Source of the DNA: an uncultured Eubacteriales bacterium
Lineage (GTDB): Bacteria; Bacillota; Clostridia; Oscillospirales; Oscillospiraceae
Reading direction: 5' to 3'
Length of the DNA: 39,239 nucleotides
Assembly (NCBI GenBank): GCA_900556935.1
Contig: USQL01000006.1
Location: forward strand, 1-39,239
The notes under the pieces are model-generated. The model saw nothing but the letters and a program-made list of their open reading frames with translations, made no database searches and was not told where the DNA came from. Shown piece after piece: positions 22,977 to 30,401 of the stretch. Positions within the stretch are counted from its first letter, which is position 1, and each line of letters starts with the position of its first letter. A program made the position numbers and the translations under genes.

Positions 22977-23802
22977 ATTTCGTAAATATGTGCCGTCGGC
23001 GCTTCTGTTTCTGTTATTTGAGGCGGTGGCAGTTACGCTGCGGCTCACGAAGGACAATCTGTTCTATCTGCTGAATTTCAGCTATATCGGAGCCTGCCTT
23101 GGATTGGGGACGACGCTCTTTACCGCCGGGAAACGCTATGCCCGGCATTTTGTGCAGCTGGCGGTCGGGTGCTACATGCTGCTGTATCTCGGTGTGATCT
23201 CCCGCGAGAATATGCAGATCGAGGGCTTCTGGTATTATCTGTTCCTCGGCGTTTTTGAAGCGGCGACCATCCACTATGCGGTAGCAAAGATCTTCGGGCC
23301 GCTGCTCTTTGGGCGCGGTTGGTGCGGCTACGCCTGCTGGACGGCGATGGTGCTGGACTTTCTTCCCTACAAGCAGCCGCAGAAGCCGCGAAAGGAGCAG
23401 CTGGGCGTCCTGCGCTACGGGATGTTTGCGCTGTCGCTGGCGCTGGTGTCCGGGCTGTTTCTGATGAAGGTTGCAAATTTGGAGCAGATCATGTTCTGGC
23501 TGTTTCTCGCCGGAAATGCGCTCTATTACATCGCAGGCATTGCGCTTGCCTTTGCCTTCAAGGACAACCGGGCGTTCTGTAAATATCTGTGTCCCATCAC
23601 GGTGTTCCTCAAGCCCATGAGCTATTTCTCCCTGCTGCGTGTCCACTGCGACGAGAGCAAATGCGTCCATTGCGGCAAATGCCTGCGGGTCTGCCCCATG
23701 GATGTGGAGGTCAATAAAGAATCCTGCAAACGAAAAAACGGGACGGAGTGCATCCTCTGCTACGAATGCACGAAGACCTGCCCCACAAAAGCGCTGCATT
23801 GA
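22960..23802 (+). CDS. Membrane 4Fe-4S polyferredoxin (NapH/NosR/RnfB-like electron-transfer protein)
   Basis: A 280-residue protein with about six membrane helices, then two ferredoxin-type motifs at the C-terminus: CVHCGKCLRVCP and CILCYECTKTCP, each expected to hold one [4Fe-4S] cluster. The upstream GRGWCGYACW and KYLCPI motifs are typical of the NapH/NosR/CcoG branch. It should pass electrons at the cytoplasmic membrane; donor and acceptor cannot be told. It sits downstream of the polyphosphate genes on the transferred island. Confidence 0.85.
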   Translation: MKNNRKFRKYVPSALLFLLFEAVAVTLRLTKDNLFYLLNFSYIGACLGLGTTLFTAGKRYARHFVQLAVGCYMLLYLGVISRENMQIEGFWYYLFLGVFEAATIHYAVAKIFGPLLFGRGWCGYACWTAMVLDFLPYKQPQKPRKEQLGVLRYGMFALSLALVSGLFLMKVANLEQIMFWLFLAGNALYYIAGIALAFAFKDNRAFCKYLCPITVFLKPMSYFSLLRVHCDESKCVHCGKCLRVCPMDVEVNKESCKRKNGTECILCYECTKTCPTKALH

Positions 23803-23895
23803 CCCGCATTCCACGCAGATTCTACCGCCGGGGGATGGTTTCTTTCCCGGCGCTGCACTATGCTCAGAGCATCTTCAACACAGGAGGCGTTCCAA

Positions 23896-24360
23896 ATGAA
23901 CCAGACAGGCATCGGCGGCTATATCGCGCACAAGCGCAAGGAACAAAATCTCACGCAGGAGCAGCTGGCGCAGCAGCTCGGCGTGTCCAACAAGACCATT
24001 TCAAAATGGGAAAACGGAAAGTGTATGCCGGATTACAGCATCATTCAAACACTCTGCGACGCGCTCCATGTAACGCTCCCGGAGCTGATGGACGGAGAGG
24101 ATGCAGCAGAGGACAGCATGCGCGTCTACGACGATGAACAAATTCTCGACCTGCTGCGCCGCACACAGGAGCTGGAGCGTCAGAAAGGCGTCCTCTGCGG
24201 CTTTGTCCTCATCGTTCTCGGCATCGCCAGCAGCGCCCTGTCCAAAACCACCGGCGGAACAGATGTGCAGGACTTCCTCTCCGGGATCCTCATGGGTCTG
24301 TCCGTCGCAGAAATTCTGGCAGGCATCTGGGCCGCCGGAAAGAAGCTCTTGAAACAATAA
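23896..24360 (+). CDS. XRE-family transcriptional regulator with C-terminal membrane segment
   Basis: A 154-residue protein. The ATG at 23896 follows CAGGAGG. An HTH of XRE/Cro type is at residues 9-65 (IAHKRKEQNLTQEQLAQQLGVSNKTISKWENG), followed by an acidic linker and two hydrophobic segments near 105-148 (VLCGFVLIVLGIASSAL, LSGILMGLSVAEILAGIW). Such membrane-tethered XRE regulators are common in Clostridia and often act on nearby genes. The target here is unknown. Confidence 0.8.
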   Translation: MNQTGIGGYIAHKRKEQNLTQEQLAQQLGVSNKTISKWENGKCMPDYSIIQTLCDALHVTLPELMDGEDAAEDSMRVYDDEQILDLLRRTQELERQKGVLCGFVLIVLGIASSALSKTTGGTDVQDFLSGILMGLSVAEILAGIWAAGKKLLKQ

Positions 24361-24365
24361 AAAAA

Positions 24366-24420
24366 CACCGTCTTCTTCGAGCCAACCGTTCGGTTCAAAG
24401 AAGGCGGTGCGTTTATTTTG
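24366..24420 (+). terminator. Terminator after the XRE gene
   Basis: A long imperfect stem (CACCGTCTTCTT from 24366 paired with AAGAAGGCGGTG ending at 24409, extended inward by GAGCC/GGTTC) is followed by CGTTTATTTTGTTT. It ends the operon that begins at 19057. Confidence 0.7.
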
Positions 24421-24446
24421 TTTATTGCTTCGGCACATCCTCCAGC

Positions 24447-24737
24447 CTAAGCAGCCACGCCGGGAGCGTGCAGATCAAACGCGCTGACGAACCGGGAGAG
24501 GTCGGAGAACATCAGCCAGACCGTAAAGATAAACGGCAGCGACAGCAGCGTGAACCACTGGTTAAACAGCAGGAACAGCGACATGATGACGGTCAGTACG
24601 CCGTCGCGCGGCAGCCAGCCGGAGCCGATCAGCACACCGCTCATCCCGGCAAACACCACAATCTCCGTGATGCCTGCCGCCAGCATGAAAATGCCGAGCA
24701 TCAAGCCCACCGACAGCAGTCTAGTCCTGCCTGCCAA
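24447..24737 (-). pseudogene. HdeD/DUF308-like membrane protein fragment
   Basis: 96 residues with three hydrophobic segments: LLSVGLMLGIFMLAAGITEI, DGVLTVIMSLFLLFNQW and LSLPFIFTVWLMFSDLSRFVSAFDL. The last resembles the HdeD/DUF308 family (small multi-helix membrane proteins, about 180 residues). Only half the usual length is present, no good ribosome binding site precedes the methionine, and the C-terminus breaks off shortly after the SAFDLH motif. I read it as a remnant cut at both ends. From 24738 to 24940 I see no gene. Confidence 0.5.
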
Positions 24738-24945
24738 ATTCGTCTTGCATCATTTTCTACAAAATGAACATTTCGGACAGAAGCCGTTTTTGACCTATTT
24801 TCTGCTGTGCGGTGAGATTTAATCTTTGCGGGAATTATTTTTCTTAAATTTTTCAAAACGCGGGCTGCGATTTTTACATACGCCTTCTAAAATCAGCCCC
24901 GTAAGTAAGTCATTTCAAAGCGCGTAATACAGAGAGGAGACTCCA

Positions 24946-26571
24946 ATGAACGCAAAAAAGATCATCAGTGGAATTTTGAGCGCTGCGCTGGCGCTGAGCA
25001 TGGCGGCCTGTTCCGCCGCTCCGGCTACGACGGAGCAGCCGGCGGCGCAGCCCGCCCAGACGCAGACACAGGCTGCCGCGGAAACGCCGAAGCAGGAAGC
25101 TACCGCGCCCGAAACGCAGTCCGCCGCACAGCAGGTGGAATCCGCGAAGGCTCCCAAGTACGTATTCTTGTTCATCGGCGACGGCATGAGCTACCCGCAG
25201 TTCCAGGCTGCGTCCGACTACCTCGGCGCACTGGCAGACAGCGACTATACGCAGGCGCTTCCCAGCAACAGCTACGACGACCGCGCGGGCGCGGTGCTCG
25301 ATGGCCCCGAGGCGCTGAACTTTATGAATTTTGACGTTGCCGGTTCTGCCGTGACCTACGATTCGTGCAGCTTTGCGCCGGACTCGGCCTCCACGGCAAC
25401 CTCCATCGCCACCGGCTACAAGACCTACTCCGGCATGATCAACGTGGACATCACCGGCTCCACACCTTATGAGACGATCGCGGAAAAGCTCCACAGCCAG
25501 AAGGGCTGGAAGGTCGGCATCATCAGCTCCGTCAACCTCAACCATGCGACCCCTGCCGCGTTCTACGCCCATCAGGCCAGCCGCAACAATTACTATGAGA
25601 TCGGCGAAGAGCTTGTAGCGTCCGGCTTTGAATTCTTTGCCGGCGGCGGCCTGAAAAAGGTCACCGGCCCCGACAAGGACAAGACCAGTCTCTATGATCT
25701 TGCAGCGGACGCAGGCTACAAGGTCACCTACACGCAAGCCGACGCCGAGGCCGTCACCGCTGCGGACGAAAAGGTAATCCTGATCGACGAGCATCTGGCG
25801 GACTCCGATGCCATGGACTACGAAATGGACCGGCAGGACGGCGAATGGGCGCTGGCCGACTATGTCGAAAAGGGTATTGAGGTCCTTGACAACGACACCG
25901 GCTTCTTCATGATGTGCGAGGGTGGCAAGATCGACTGGGCCTGCCACGCCAACGACGCTGGCGCAACTGTGACCGATACGCTGGCGCTGGCCGATGCGGT
26001 GCAGGTCGCCATCGACTTTGCCAAGGAGCACGCGGACGAAACGCTCATTGTTGTAACAGGTGACCATGAAACCGGCGGTCTCACGATCGGCTTTGCCGGT
26101 ACGGACTATGATACTTACCTCGACAGCCTTGCCAATCAGACGATCTCCTATGCCCAGTTCGACGAGCAGTATGTCGCCGCCTACAAGGAAAACGGTACGA
26201 GCTTTGAAGATGCAATGAAGGATGTGGAAAAGCTCTTCGGTCTCAAGCTCTCCGGCGAGGAAACAGACCGTCTGGTGCTGACGGATTATGAGGTACAAAG
26301 GCTGCGCGCTGCCTATGATCTTGCAATGTCCGACACGTCCTCCGACGATTACACGCAGGAGCAGTATGTGCTCTACGGCACCTACAACCCCTTCTCCGTG
26401 ACTGTTACGCATATCCTGAACAACAAATCCGGTGTGGACTTCACCAGCTACTCCCACACGGGGCTGCCGGTCGCGGTCTTTGCCGACGGCAATGGCGCGG
26501 ACGCATTCACCGGCTACTACGACAACACCGAGATCTACCAGAAGATGGCTTCTCTGGTGGGCGTGCAGTAA
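24946..26571 (+). CDS. phoA: Lipoprotein alkaline phosphatase (PhoA family)
   Basis: A 541-residue secreted phosphomonoesterase. GAGAGGAG precedes the ATG. The signal peptide ends in a lipobox (LSMAAC, Cys22) and a long Ala/Gln/Thr/Pro linker (about 25-68) follows, so the enzyme should be tethered to the outer face of the membrane. Catalytic motifs are FLFIGDGMSYPQ (metal-binding Asp), PDSASTATSIATG (nucleophile Ser), GGKIDWACHANDA and VVTGDHETGG (Zn ligands). It would release phosphate from organic esters, supplying the polyphosphate genes on the same island. A TTTTACA PhoP-box-like hexamer lies at 24872. Confidence 0.93.
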   Translation: MNAKKIISGILSAALALSMAACSAAPATTEQPAAQPAQTQTQAAAETPKQEATAPETQSAAQQVESAKAPKYVFLFIGDGMSYPQFQAASDYLGALADSDYTQALPSNSYDDRAGAVLDGPEALNFMNFDVAGSAVTYDSCSFAPDSASTATSIATGYKTYSGMINVDITGSTPYETIAEKLHSQKGWKVGIISSVNLNHATPAAFYAHQASRNNYYEIGEELVASGFEFFAGGGLKKVTGPDKDKTSLYDLAADAGYKVTYTQADAEAVTAADEKVILIDEHLADSDAMDYEMDRQDGEWALADYVEKGIEVLDNDTGFFMMCEGGKIDWACHANDAGATVTDTLALADAVQVAIDFAKEHADETLIVVTGDHETGGLTIGFAGTDYDTYLDSLANQTISYAQFDEQYVAAYKENGTSFEDAMKDVEKLFGLKLSGEETDRLVLTDYEVQRLRAAYDLAMSDTSSDDYTQEQYVLYGTYNPFSVTVTHILNNKSGVDFTSYSHTGLPVAVFADGNGADAFTGYYDNTEIYQKMASLVGVQ

Positions 26572-26629
26572 GACGAAACAAGCAAGGCAGGGGGCAGGCG
26601 CCTCCTGCTTTCTGCATGGGTAAAATAGA

Positions 26630-27772
26630 ATGAATGGATTTCAAAAACTGATACAATCAAAAACGTTTTTTCCGGTTCTCGTGTCACTCGCTCTGATGCT
26701 GGTTCTGATCTTCCTGCCCACGGGTTATGAGGGCGCGCTTTCCTACCAGAACGCCGACCGCGTCCCCGCGCTGGTCTTATCCACCGACGAGAGTGATATC
26801 TACGACACCGGCCTTGTCCGCACCGGCGATCAGCGCTGCCGCGTGCGCATCCTCGGCGGGCAGTTTGCCGGGACGGAAGCCGATGCGGTCAACCGTCTGA
26901 GCGGCTCGCTCGCGCAGGACAAGCTGTTTTCCGCCGGAGAAAAAGCCTTTGTCGTGGTGAGCCATAGCGGGGATGCGATCACGACCATCTACATGACCGA
27001 CCATTTCCGGCTCGGAAAAGAAGCTGTTCTGGCGGGGCTTTTCCTGCTGCTCCTTCTGATCTTTGCAAGAGGAACGGGACTGCGCGCCATCCTGTCCTTT
27101 ATCGACACCATCCTTCTCATGTGGAAGGTGCTGGTGCCGAGCCTGCTGAACGGATATAACCCCATCTGTGTTTCACTGGGGCTTGTCATGGTGCTGACAG
27201 CGCTGATTTTGATGCTGATCTATGGCTGGGATCGGCGGTTTTTGGCGGCTGTGTCGGGCGCGGCACTCGGGATTCTGGTGACGGCTGTGTTGGGCGCGGT
27301 GTTCACGAACCTGTTTCAGATCCACGGCGCGGTCATGGAATCGAGCGAGAGCCTGCTCTATGCCGGGTATCAGCACCTCGATCTGACGAAGATCTTCATT
27401 GCGTCGATCTTCCTCGGTTCGTCCGGCGCAGTCATGGATCTGTCTGTGGACATCTGCTCGGCGGTCTATGAGGTCGTGCAGAAAAAACCGGGCATCCGCG
27501 CAAAAGAAGCCATCGCCTCCGGCTTTGCAGTCGGCCGCGCAGCCTGCGGCTCGACGACCACGACGCTGCTGCTGGCGTATTCCGGTAGCTATATTGCGCT
27601 CCTCATGGTCTTTATGGCACAGGGCACGCCGGTGGAGCTGATGCTGAACTACAAATACGTCGCCGCCGAGATCGTCCATACCATCGTCGGCTCGTTCGGG
27701 CTCGTCACCGTCGCGCCGCTGACCGCCATCACAAGCGGCTGGCTCCTGACACGCGGAAAAAGGAAGCTATGA
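26630..27772 (+). CDS. YibE/F family membrane protein
   Basis: A 380-residue membrane protein with one N-terminal helix, an outside beta-rich domain (about 35-120) and seven or so helices from residue 125. The loop SIFLGSSGAVMDLSVDICSAV and the motif GRAACGSTTTTLLLAYSG are hallmarks of the YibE/F family. The function is uncertain; transport has been suggested for the family. The ribosome binding site is weak. The stop overlaps the start of a truncated frame at 27769. Confidence 0.85.
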   Translation: MNGFQKLIQSKTFFPVLVSLALMLVLIFLPTGYEGALSYQNADRVPALVLSTDESDIYDTGLVRTGDQRCRVRILGGQFAGTEADAVNRLSGSLAQDKLFSAGEKAFVVVSHSGDAITTIYMTDHFRLGKEAVLAGLFLLLLLIFARGTGLRAILSFIDTILLMWKVLVPSLLNGYNPICVSLGLVMVLTALILMLIYGWDRRFLAAVSGAALGILVTAVLGAVFTNLFQIHGAVMESSESLLYAGYQHLDLTKIFIASIFLGSSGAVMDLSVDICSAVYEVVQKKPGIRAKEAIASGFAVGRAACGSTTTTLLLAYSGSYIALLMVFMAQGTPVELMLNYKYVAAEIVHTIVGSFGLVTVAPLTAITSGWLLTRGKRKL

Positions 27773-27840
27773 AAAAAGAGCCAGTCGCGAAAGTGAAGGC
27801 CCAACTCATTTATATAATGATTTTGAAATTGTGTTTTTGA
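27769..27840 (+). pseudogene. 5' stub of a gene cut at the right edge of the island
   Basis: An ATGA overlap with the YibE/F stop and a good AGGAAGC site before it start a frame MKKEPVAKVKAQLIYIMILK that ends after 23 residues. In a coupled operon this looks like the first residues of the next gene, lost when the island was joined to the ABC-2 permease gene some tens of bases later. Confidence 0.4.
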
Positions 27841-27947
27841 GAAGAGAATACCCTTGACAAATCTCGTCTCAATAAAAGCATGATAACGGCAAAAACTTTT
27901 GCGTTTGAAAGTGTCGCATAAAAATTATTCTTCAAGAGTCCTTTCAT
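27810..27947 (-). pseudogene. ABC-2 permease, N-terminal part of the split gene
   Basis: Starting in the stop codon of the ATPase (ATGA), the minus strand reads MKGLLKNNFYATLSNAKVF then AVIMLLL, the first helix of an ABC-2 permease, to about 27870. After that it continues in unrelated sequence (RRDLSRVFSS and on) to a stop at 27810. The rest of the protein (from FVVAIDKK) lies at 18238-17649. The permease of this cassette is thus disrupted in the window. Confidence 0.7.
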
Positions 27948-28816
27948 ATCCGTTCCCCCTTTACCAATAGTAGCATGATTTCATCAACAGAAACATGGTC
28001 TATCACAATGCCCTTGTATTTTTTCTGTGCGTCTTTCCCGTTGGAAACCAGTACGTCTATTTGAAAATCACGTTTCCGATAGGCAAGAATGTCTTTTGGG
28101 TCTAATGCAAGAAATTGACTTTCCTTGCAGCGCATAACCGCATAGTTATATGCCAAATTATTTTTTGATACGGTCATAATGGGCTTGCCATTATGGATAA
28201 AGGTGATGTAATCCGCAACCTTTTCCAAATCGCTTGTAATATGGGAAGACAACAAAATTGAGTGATTTTCTTCCTGCACAAATTCCAGAAAAACGTCCAG
28301 CATTTCATCACGCATAATCGGGTCTAAGCCGCTGGTTGCTTCGTCCAAAATCAATAATTCCGGGTGATGAGCCAGTGCAGCGGCAATCGCCAGCTTCATC
28401 GTCATTCCTTTGGAATAATGTTTAATTTTCTGCTTCGCTGGCAGGTGAAAGTCCTCTAAATACTTCTGAAACAGGGAATTATCCCATTGTGTATAGAGCC
28501 CCTCCATGACTTCTGATAATTGCTTTGCTGTCCAGTAAGCGGGAAAATTGTCACCGTCGTAGACAACACCAATTTTTTCACGCAAGCTCGTATCTGCGTC
28601 CAGCATTTCTTGTCCAAACAGCTTTATCGTTCCACTGTCTTTTTTGATTGTATTCAAAATACAACCAATCGTCGTAGTTTTTCCTGCTCCGTTTTCTCCC
28701 ACAAATCCCAAAATAGCCCCATACGGTAGGGAAAATGTCACATCTTCCAATGTGAAATTCGACTTGGGAAATGTTTTGGAAACTTGCTGCAATTCTAAAA
28801 TATTCTCCATGCTCAT
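27944..28816 (-). CDS. ABC transporter ATPase of a GntR-regulated exporter cassette
   Basis: A 290-residue ATPase. Walker A is GENGAGKTT (40-48), the signature is YSKGMTMKLAIAAAL, Walker B is LLILDEATSGLDP and the switch histidine is in LSSHI. It follows the GntR gene with a 4-bp overlap and would couple to the permease starting at 27947, which is broken. Related cassettes often handle antimicrobial peptides or envelope stress. Without an intact permease the export function is doubtful unless another permease serves. Confidence 0.88.
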   Translation of the reverse strand: MSMENILELQQVSKTFPKSNFTLEDVTFSLPYGAILGFVGENGAGKTTTIGCILNTIKKDSGTIKLFGQEMLDADTSLREKIGVVYDGDNFPAYWTAKQLSEVMEGLYTQWDNSLFQKYLEDFHLPAKQKIKHYSKGMTMKLAIAAALAHHPELLILDEATSGLDPIMRDEMLDVFLEFVQEENHSILLSSHITSDLEKVADYITFIHNGKPIMTVSKNNLAYNYAVMRCKESQFLALDPKDILAYRKRDFQIDVLVSNGKDAQKKYKGIVIDHVSVDEIMLLLVKGERI

Positions 28817-29190
28817 TCGTCCTCCTGATAGAATAAAGCCAACAATTCCGTCAATTTTTCAAGAGAAATGTTGCTTGTCCGTCCAATTTCTGCGGCGGCT
28901 TGTAAATGTTCCTCTGCAATACGTTGTTGTTCTTCTTGATAGAATTCTTTGTTTTGCGCTGATACAAAACTCCCTCTGCCTACTGTGGTTTCTATGAAAC
29001 CGTCCCTTTGCAAATCCTCATAGGCTTTCTGTACAGTAATTACACTTACATGGATTGATTTTGCTAATGCTCGCATTGAGGGAATTGCGTCACCTGCTTG
29101 TAGCTCGCCGCTCATTATCATAGCTTTAATCTGTGATGTGATCTGCTCGTATATCGGCTTGTTGGCGTTATTGCTGATGATGATTTCCAT
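28813..29190 (-). CDS. GntR-family regulator, YtrA subfamily
   Basis: A 125-residue regulator with an N-terminal winged HTH (PIYEQITSQIKAMIMSGEL, IPSMRALAKSIHVSVITVQKAYEDL, VGRGSFV) and a short C-terminal helical part, the size and layout of YtrA-type GntR repressors that control ABC transporter operons. It is the first gene of the cassette. A perfect palindrome lies in its promoter, consistent with self-repression released by a ligand. Confidence 0.88.
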   Translation of the reverse strand: MEIIISNNANKPIYEQITSQIKAMIMSGELQAGDAIPSMRALAKSIHVSVITVQKAYEDLQRDGFIETTVGRGSFVSAQNKEFYQEEQQRIAEEHLQAAAEIGRTSNISLEKLTELLALFYQEDE

Positions 29191-29210
29191 AACCCACCGC
29201 CTTTTTCTTT

Positions 29211-29261
29211 ACTTGTACTTAATGTACAAGTACATTATAACACCTATATATTCATAGTCAA
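29211..29261 (-). promoter_or_regulatory. Promoter and palindromic operator of the GntR-ABC cassette
   Basis: On the minus strand TTGACT (29261-29256) and TATAAT (29239-29234) are 16 bp apart. Immediately downstream lies the perfect inverted repeat ACTTGTAC-N5-GTACAAGT (29211-29231), placed to block the start of transcription. The GTAC half-sites fit operators of YtrA-type GntR repressors. Confidence 0.75.
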
Positions 29262-29277
29262 CTTCTAAAATGAAATT

Positions 29278-29312
29278 GTCAGATACGATTATCAAAAATA
29301 GCCGTATCTGAC
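29278..29312. repeat. Perfect 10-bp inverted repeat
   Basis: GTCAGATACG (29278-29287) and CGTATCTGAC (29303-29312) flank a 15-base spacer. There is no T-run next to it. It lies where the AT-rich mobile DNA gives way to host-style DNA, so it could be a terminator for incoming transcription or an element end. From here to 29487 I see no other gene. Confidence 0.6.
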
Positions 29313-29487
29313 ACTCGGAATAGCGGATTGCTGTCTATAAATTGTTGTATGTTACTTTACCACACATGAGCATTGGTGGATGGCTTGAAGCCGAAAAAAC
29401 TCCCAATTGATTTTCTGTCCATTTTTCGCTATATTTAGGGCAGCGTTCCGCAATTTGCTGGCGGTGCAAAAAGCTGGAGGTGTTTCT

Positions 29488-30345
29488 ATGGACGAACTGG
29501 ATATTCAAATTCTTCTGTCCCTGGCGGAGACCGGGAGCCTGACCAAAACGGCGGCTTCCCTTTTTCTGGCCCAGCCTACCCTGACCAAGCGGCTGCAGAA
29601 TATGGAGCAGGAGCTGGGGACCAGTCTTTTCCTGCGTTCCAAAAACGGCATCACAATGACCCCCATGGGAGAAAAGACCATCGAGACCGTCCGTTCGGTC
29701 AGCGAGCAGATGTCGGGGCTTCGTGCCTTTATCCAGCAGAATCAGGATTATGTAGGCGGCTCTCTGACGGTGGCTTCCTCCTTTGACTACTCCAAATACT
29801 GCCTGCCAGATGTCTTGGAACAGTATATCCACGACTTTCCCATGGTGAATTTAAAGGTGACAACCGCCCACAGCAGCACAAGCTACCAAAGACTAGTAGA
29901 CGGAGCCTGCCAGGCAGCGATTATCCGGGGCGAATACGGATGGGACGGAGAGCGCATCAAGCTTTCTACAGAGCCCTTTTTCCTGATTCGCAGCCGGGAA
30001 AACGCAGACAAGCCTCTAGGCAGTCTTCGCTACATCAGCCGCTACACCGATAACAACCACATGACCCTGCAAACCCGCTGGCTCATTGAGCACAATTTAA
30101 GCCCCAACAGTACCCTGAATGTGGATACCCTCAGCACCGTTGTAAAGCTGGCCCAAACTGGCATCGGCTGGAGCATCGTCCCCGGCATCTGTCTGGATGG
30201 CTTCGACGGAATGCGGGAGCCTCTATTTTTCAAGGACGGCACACCAATGATTCGCAATACATACCTGATGTACCGGAAACGGGACAGTGCCCTTCCCCAA
30301 CTGCGGGAGTTTATTCGAATCGTGATTGCATGTTCGAAAAAGTAA
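29488..30345 (+). CDS. LysR-family transcriptional regulator
   Basis: A 285-residue regulator. The ATG at 29488 follows CTGGAGG and gives the normal N-terminus (MDELDIQILLSLAETGSLTK). The winged HTH covers residues 1-60 (AASLFLAQPTLTKRLQNMEQELG), and the rest is the two-lobed co-inducer domain. It is convergent with the PrpF-like gene and separated from it by a shared terminator. The best guess is control of the prpF / isocitrate dehydrogenase / aconitase genes in response to a tricarboxylic acid, through the inverted repeat at 31638-31655. Confidence 0.88.
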   Translation: MDELDIQILLSLAETGSLTKTAASLFLAQPTLTKRLQNMEQELGTSLFLRSKNGITMTPMGEKTIETVRSVSEQMSGLRAFIQQNQDYVGGSLTVASSFDYSKYCLPDVLEQYIHDFPMVNLKVTTAHSSTSYQRLVDGACQAAIIRGEYGWDGERIKLSTEPFFLIRSRENADKPLGSLRYISRYTDNNHMTLQTRWLIEHNLSPNSTLNVDTLSTVVKLAQTGIGWSIVPGICLDGFDGMREPLFFKDGTPMIRNTYLMYRKRDSALPQLREFIRIVIACSKK

Positions 30346-30354
30346 AAAATTCAG

Positions 30355-30401
30355 AAAAATCTCCACCGAATCGCTTTTCCTACGAATCGGTGGAGATTTT
30401 T
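30355..30401. terminator. Bidirectional terminator between lysR and prpF
   Basis: AAAAATCTCCACCGA (30355-30369) pairs perfectly with TCGGTGGAGATTTTT (30387-30401). The A-run on one side and T-run on the other let it serve both convergent genes; the prpF stop codon is in the T-run. Confidence 0.88.

Larger units (their letters stand above)
18240..27868. mobile_element. Transferred polyphosphate/phosphate island interrupting an ABC-2 permease gene
   Basis: Both flanks carry parts of one permease gene in the same orientation (C-terminus to 18238, N-terminus from 27870). The inside uses GCG and CGC codons, unlike the GCC/CGG-rich host backbone and the AT-richer flanks. Genes at both edges are truncated. 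No transposase, integrase or clear terminal repeats or target duplication are visible, so the mechanism is open; boundaries are good to about 20-60 bp. Confidence 0.6.

Noticed and set aside
24910..26457. 515-codon minus-strand frame opposite the alkaline phosphatase
   Set aside because: Antisense shadow; the plus strand has catalytic motifs, signal peptide and ribosome binding site.
27855..27883. Plus-strand promoter TTGACA with a downstream CATGAT
   Set aside because: It would read into the antisense of the permease and ATPase; the -10 match is poor and no gene follows.
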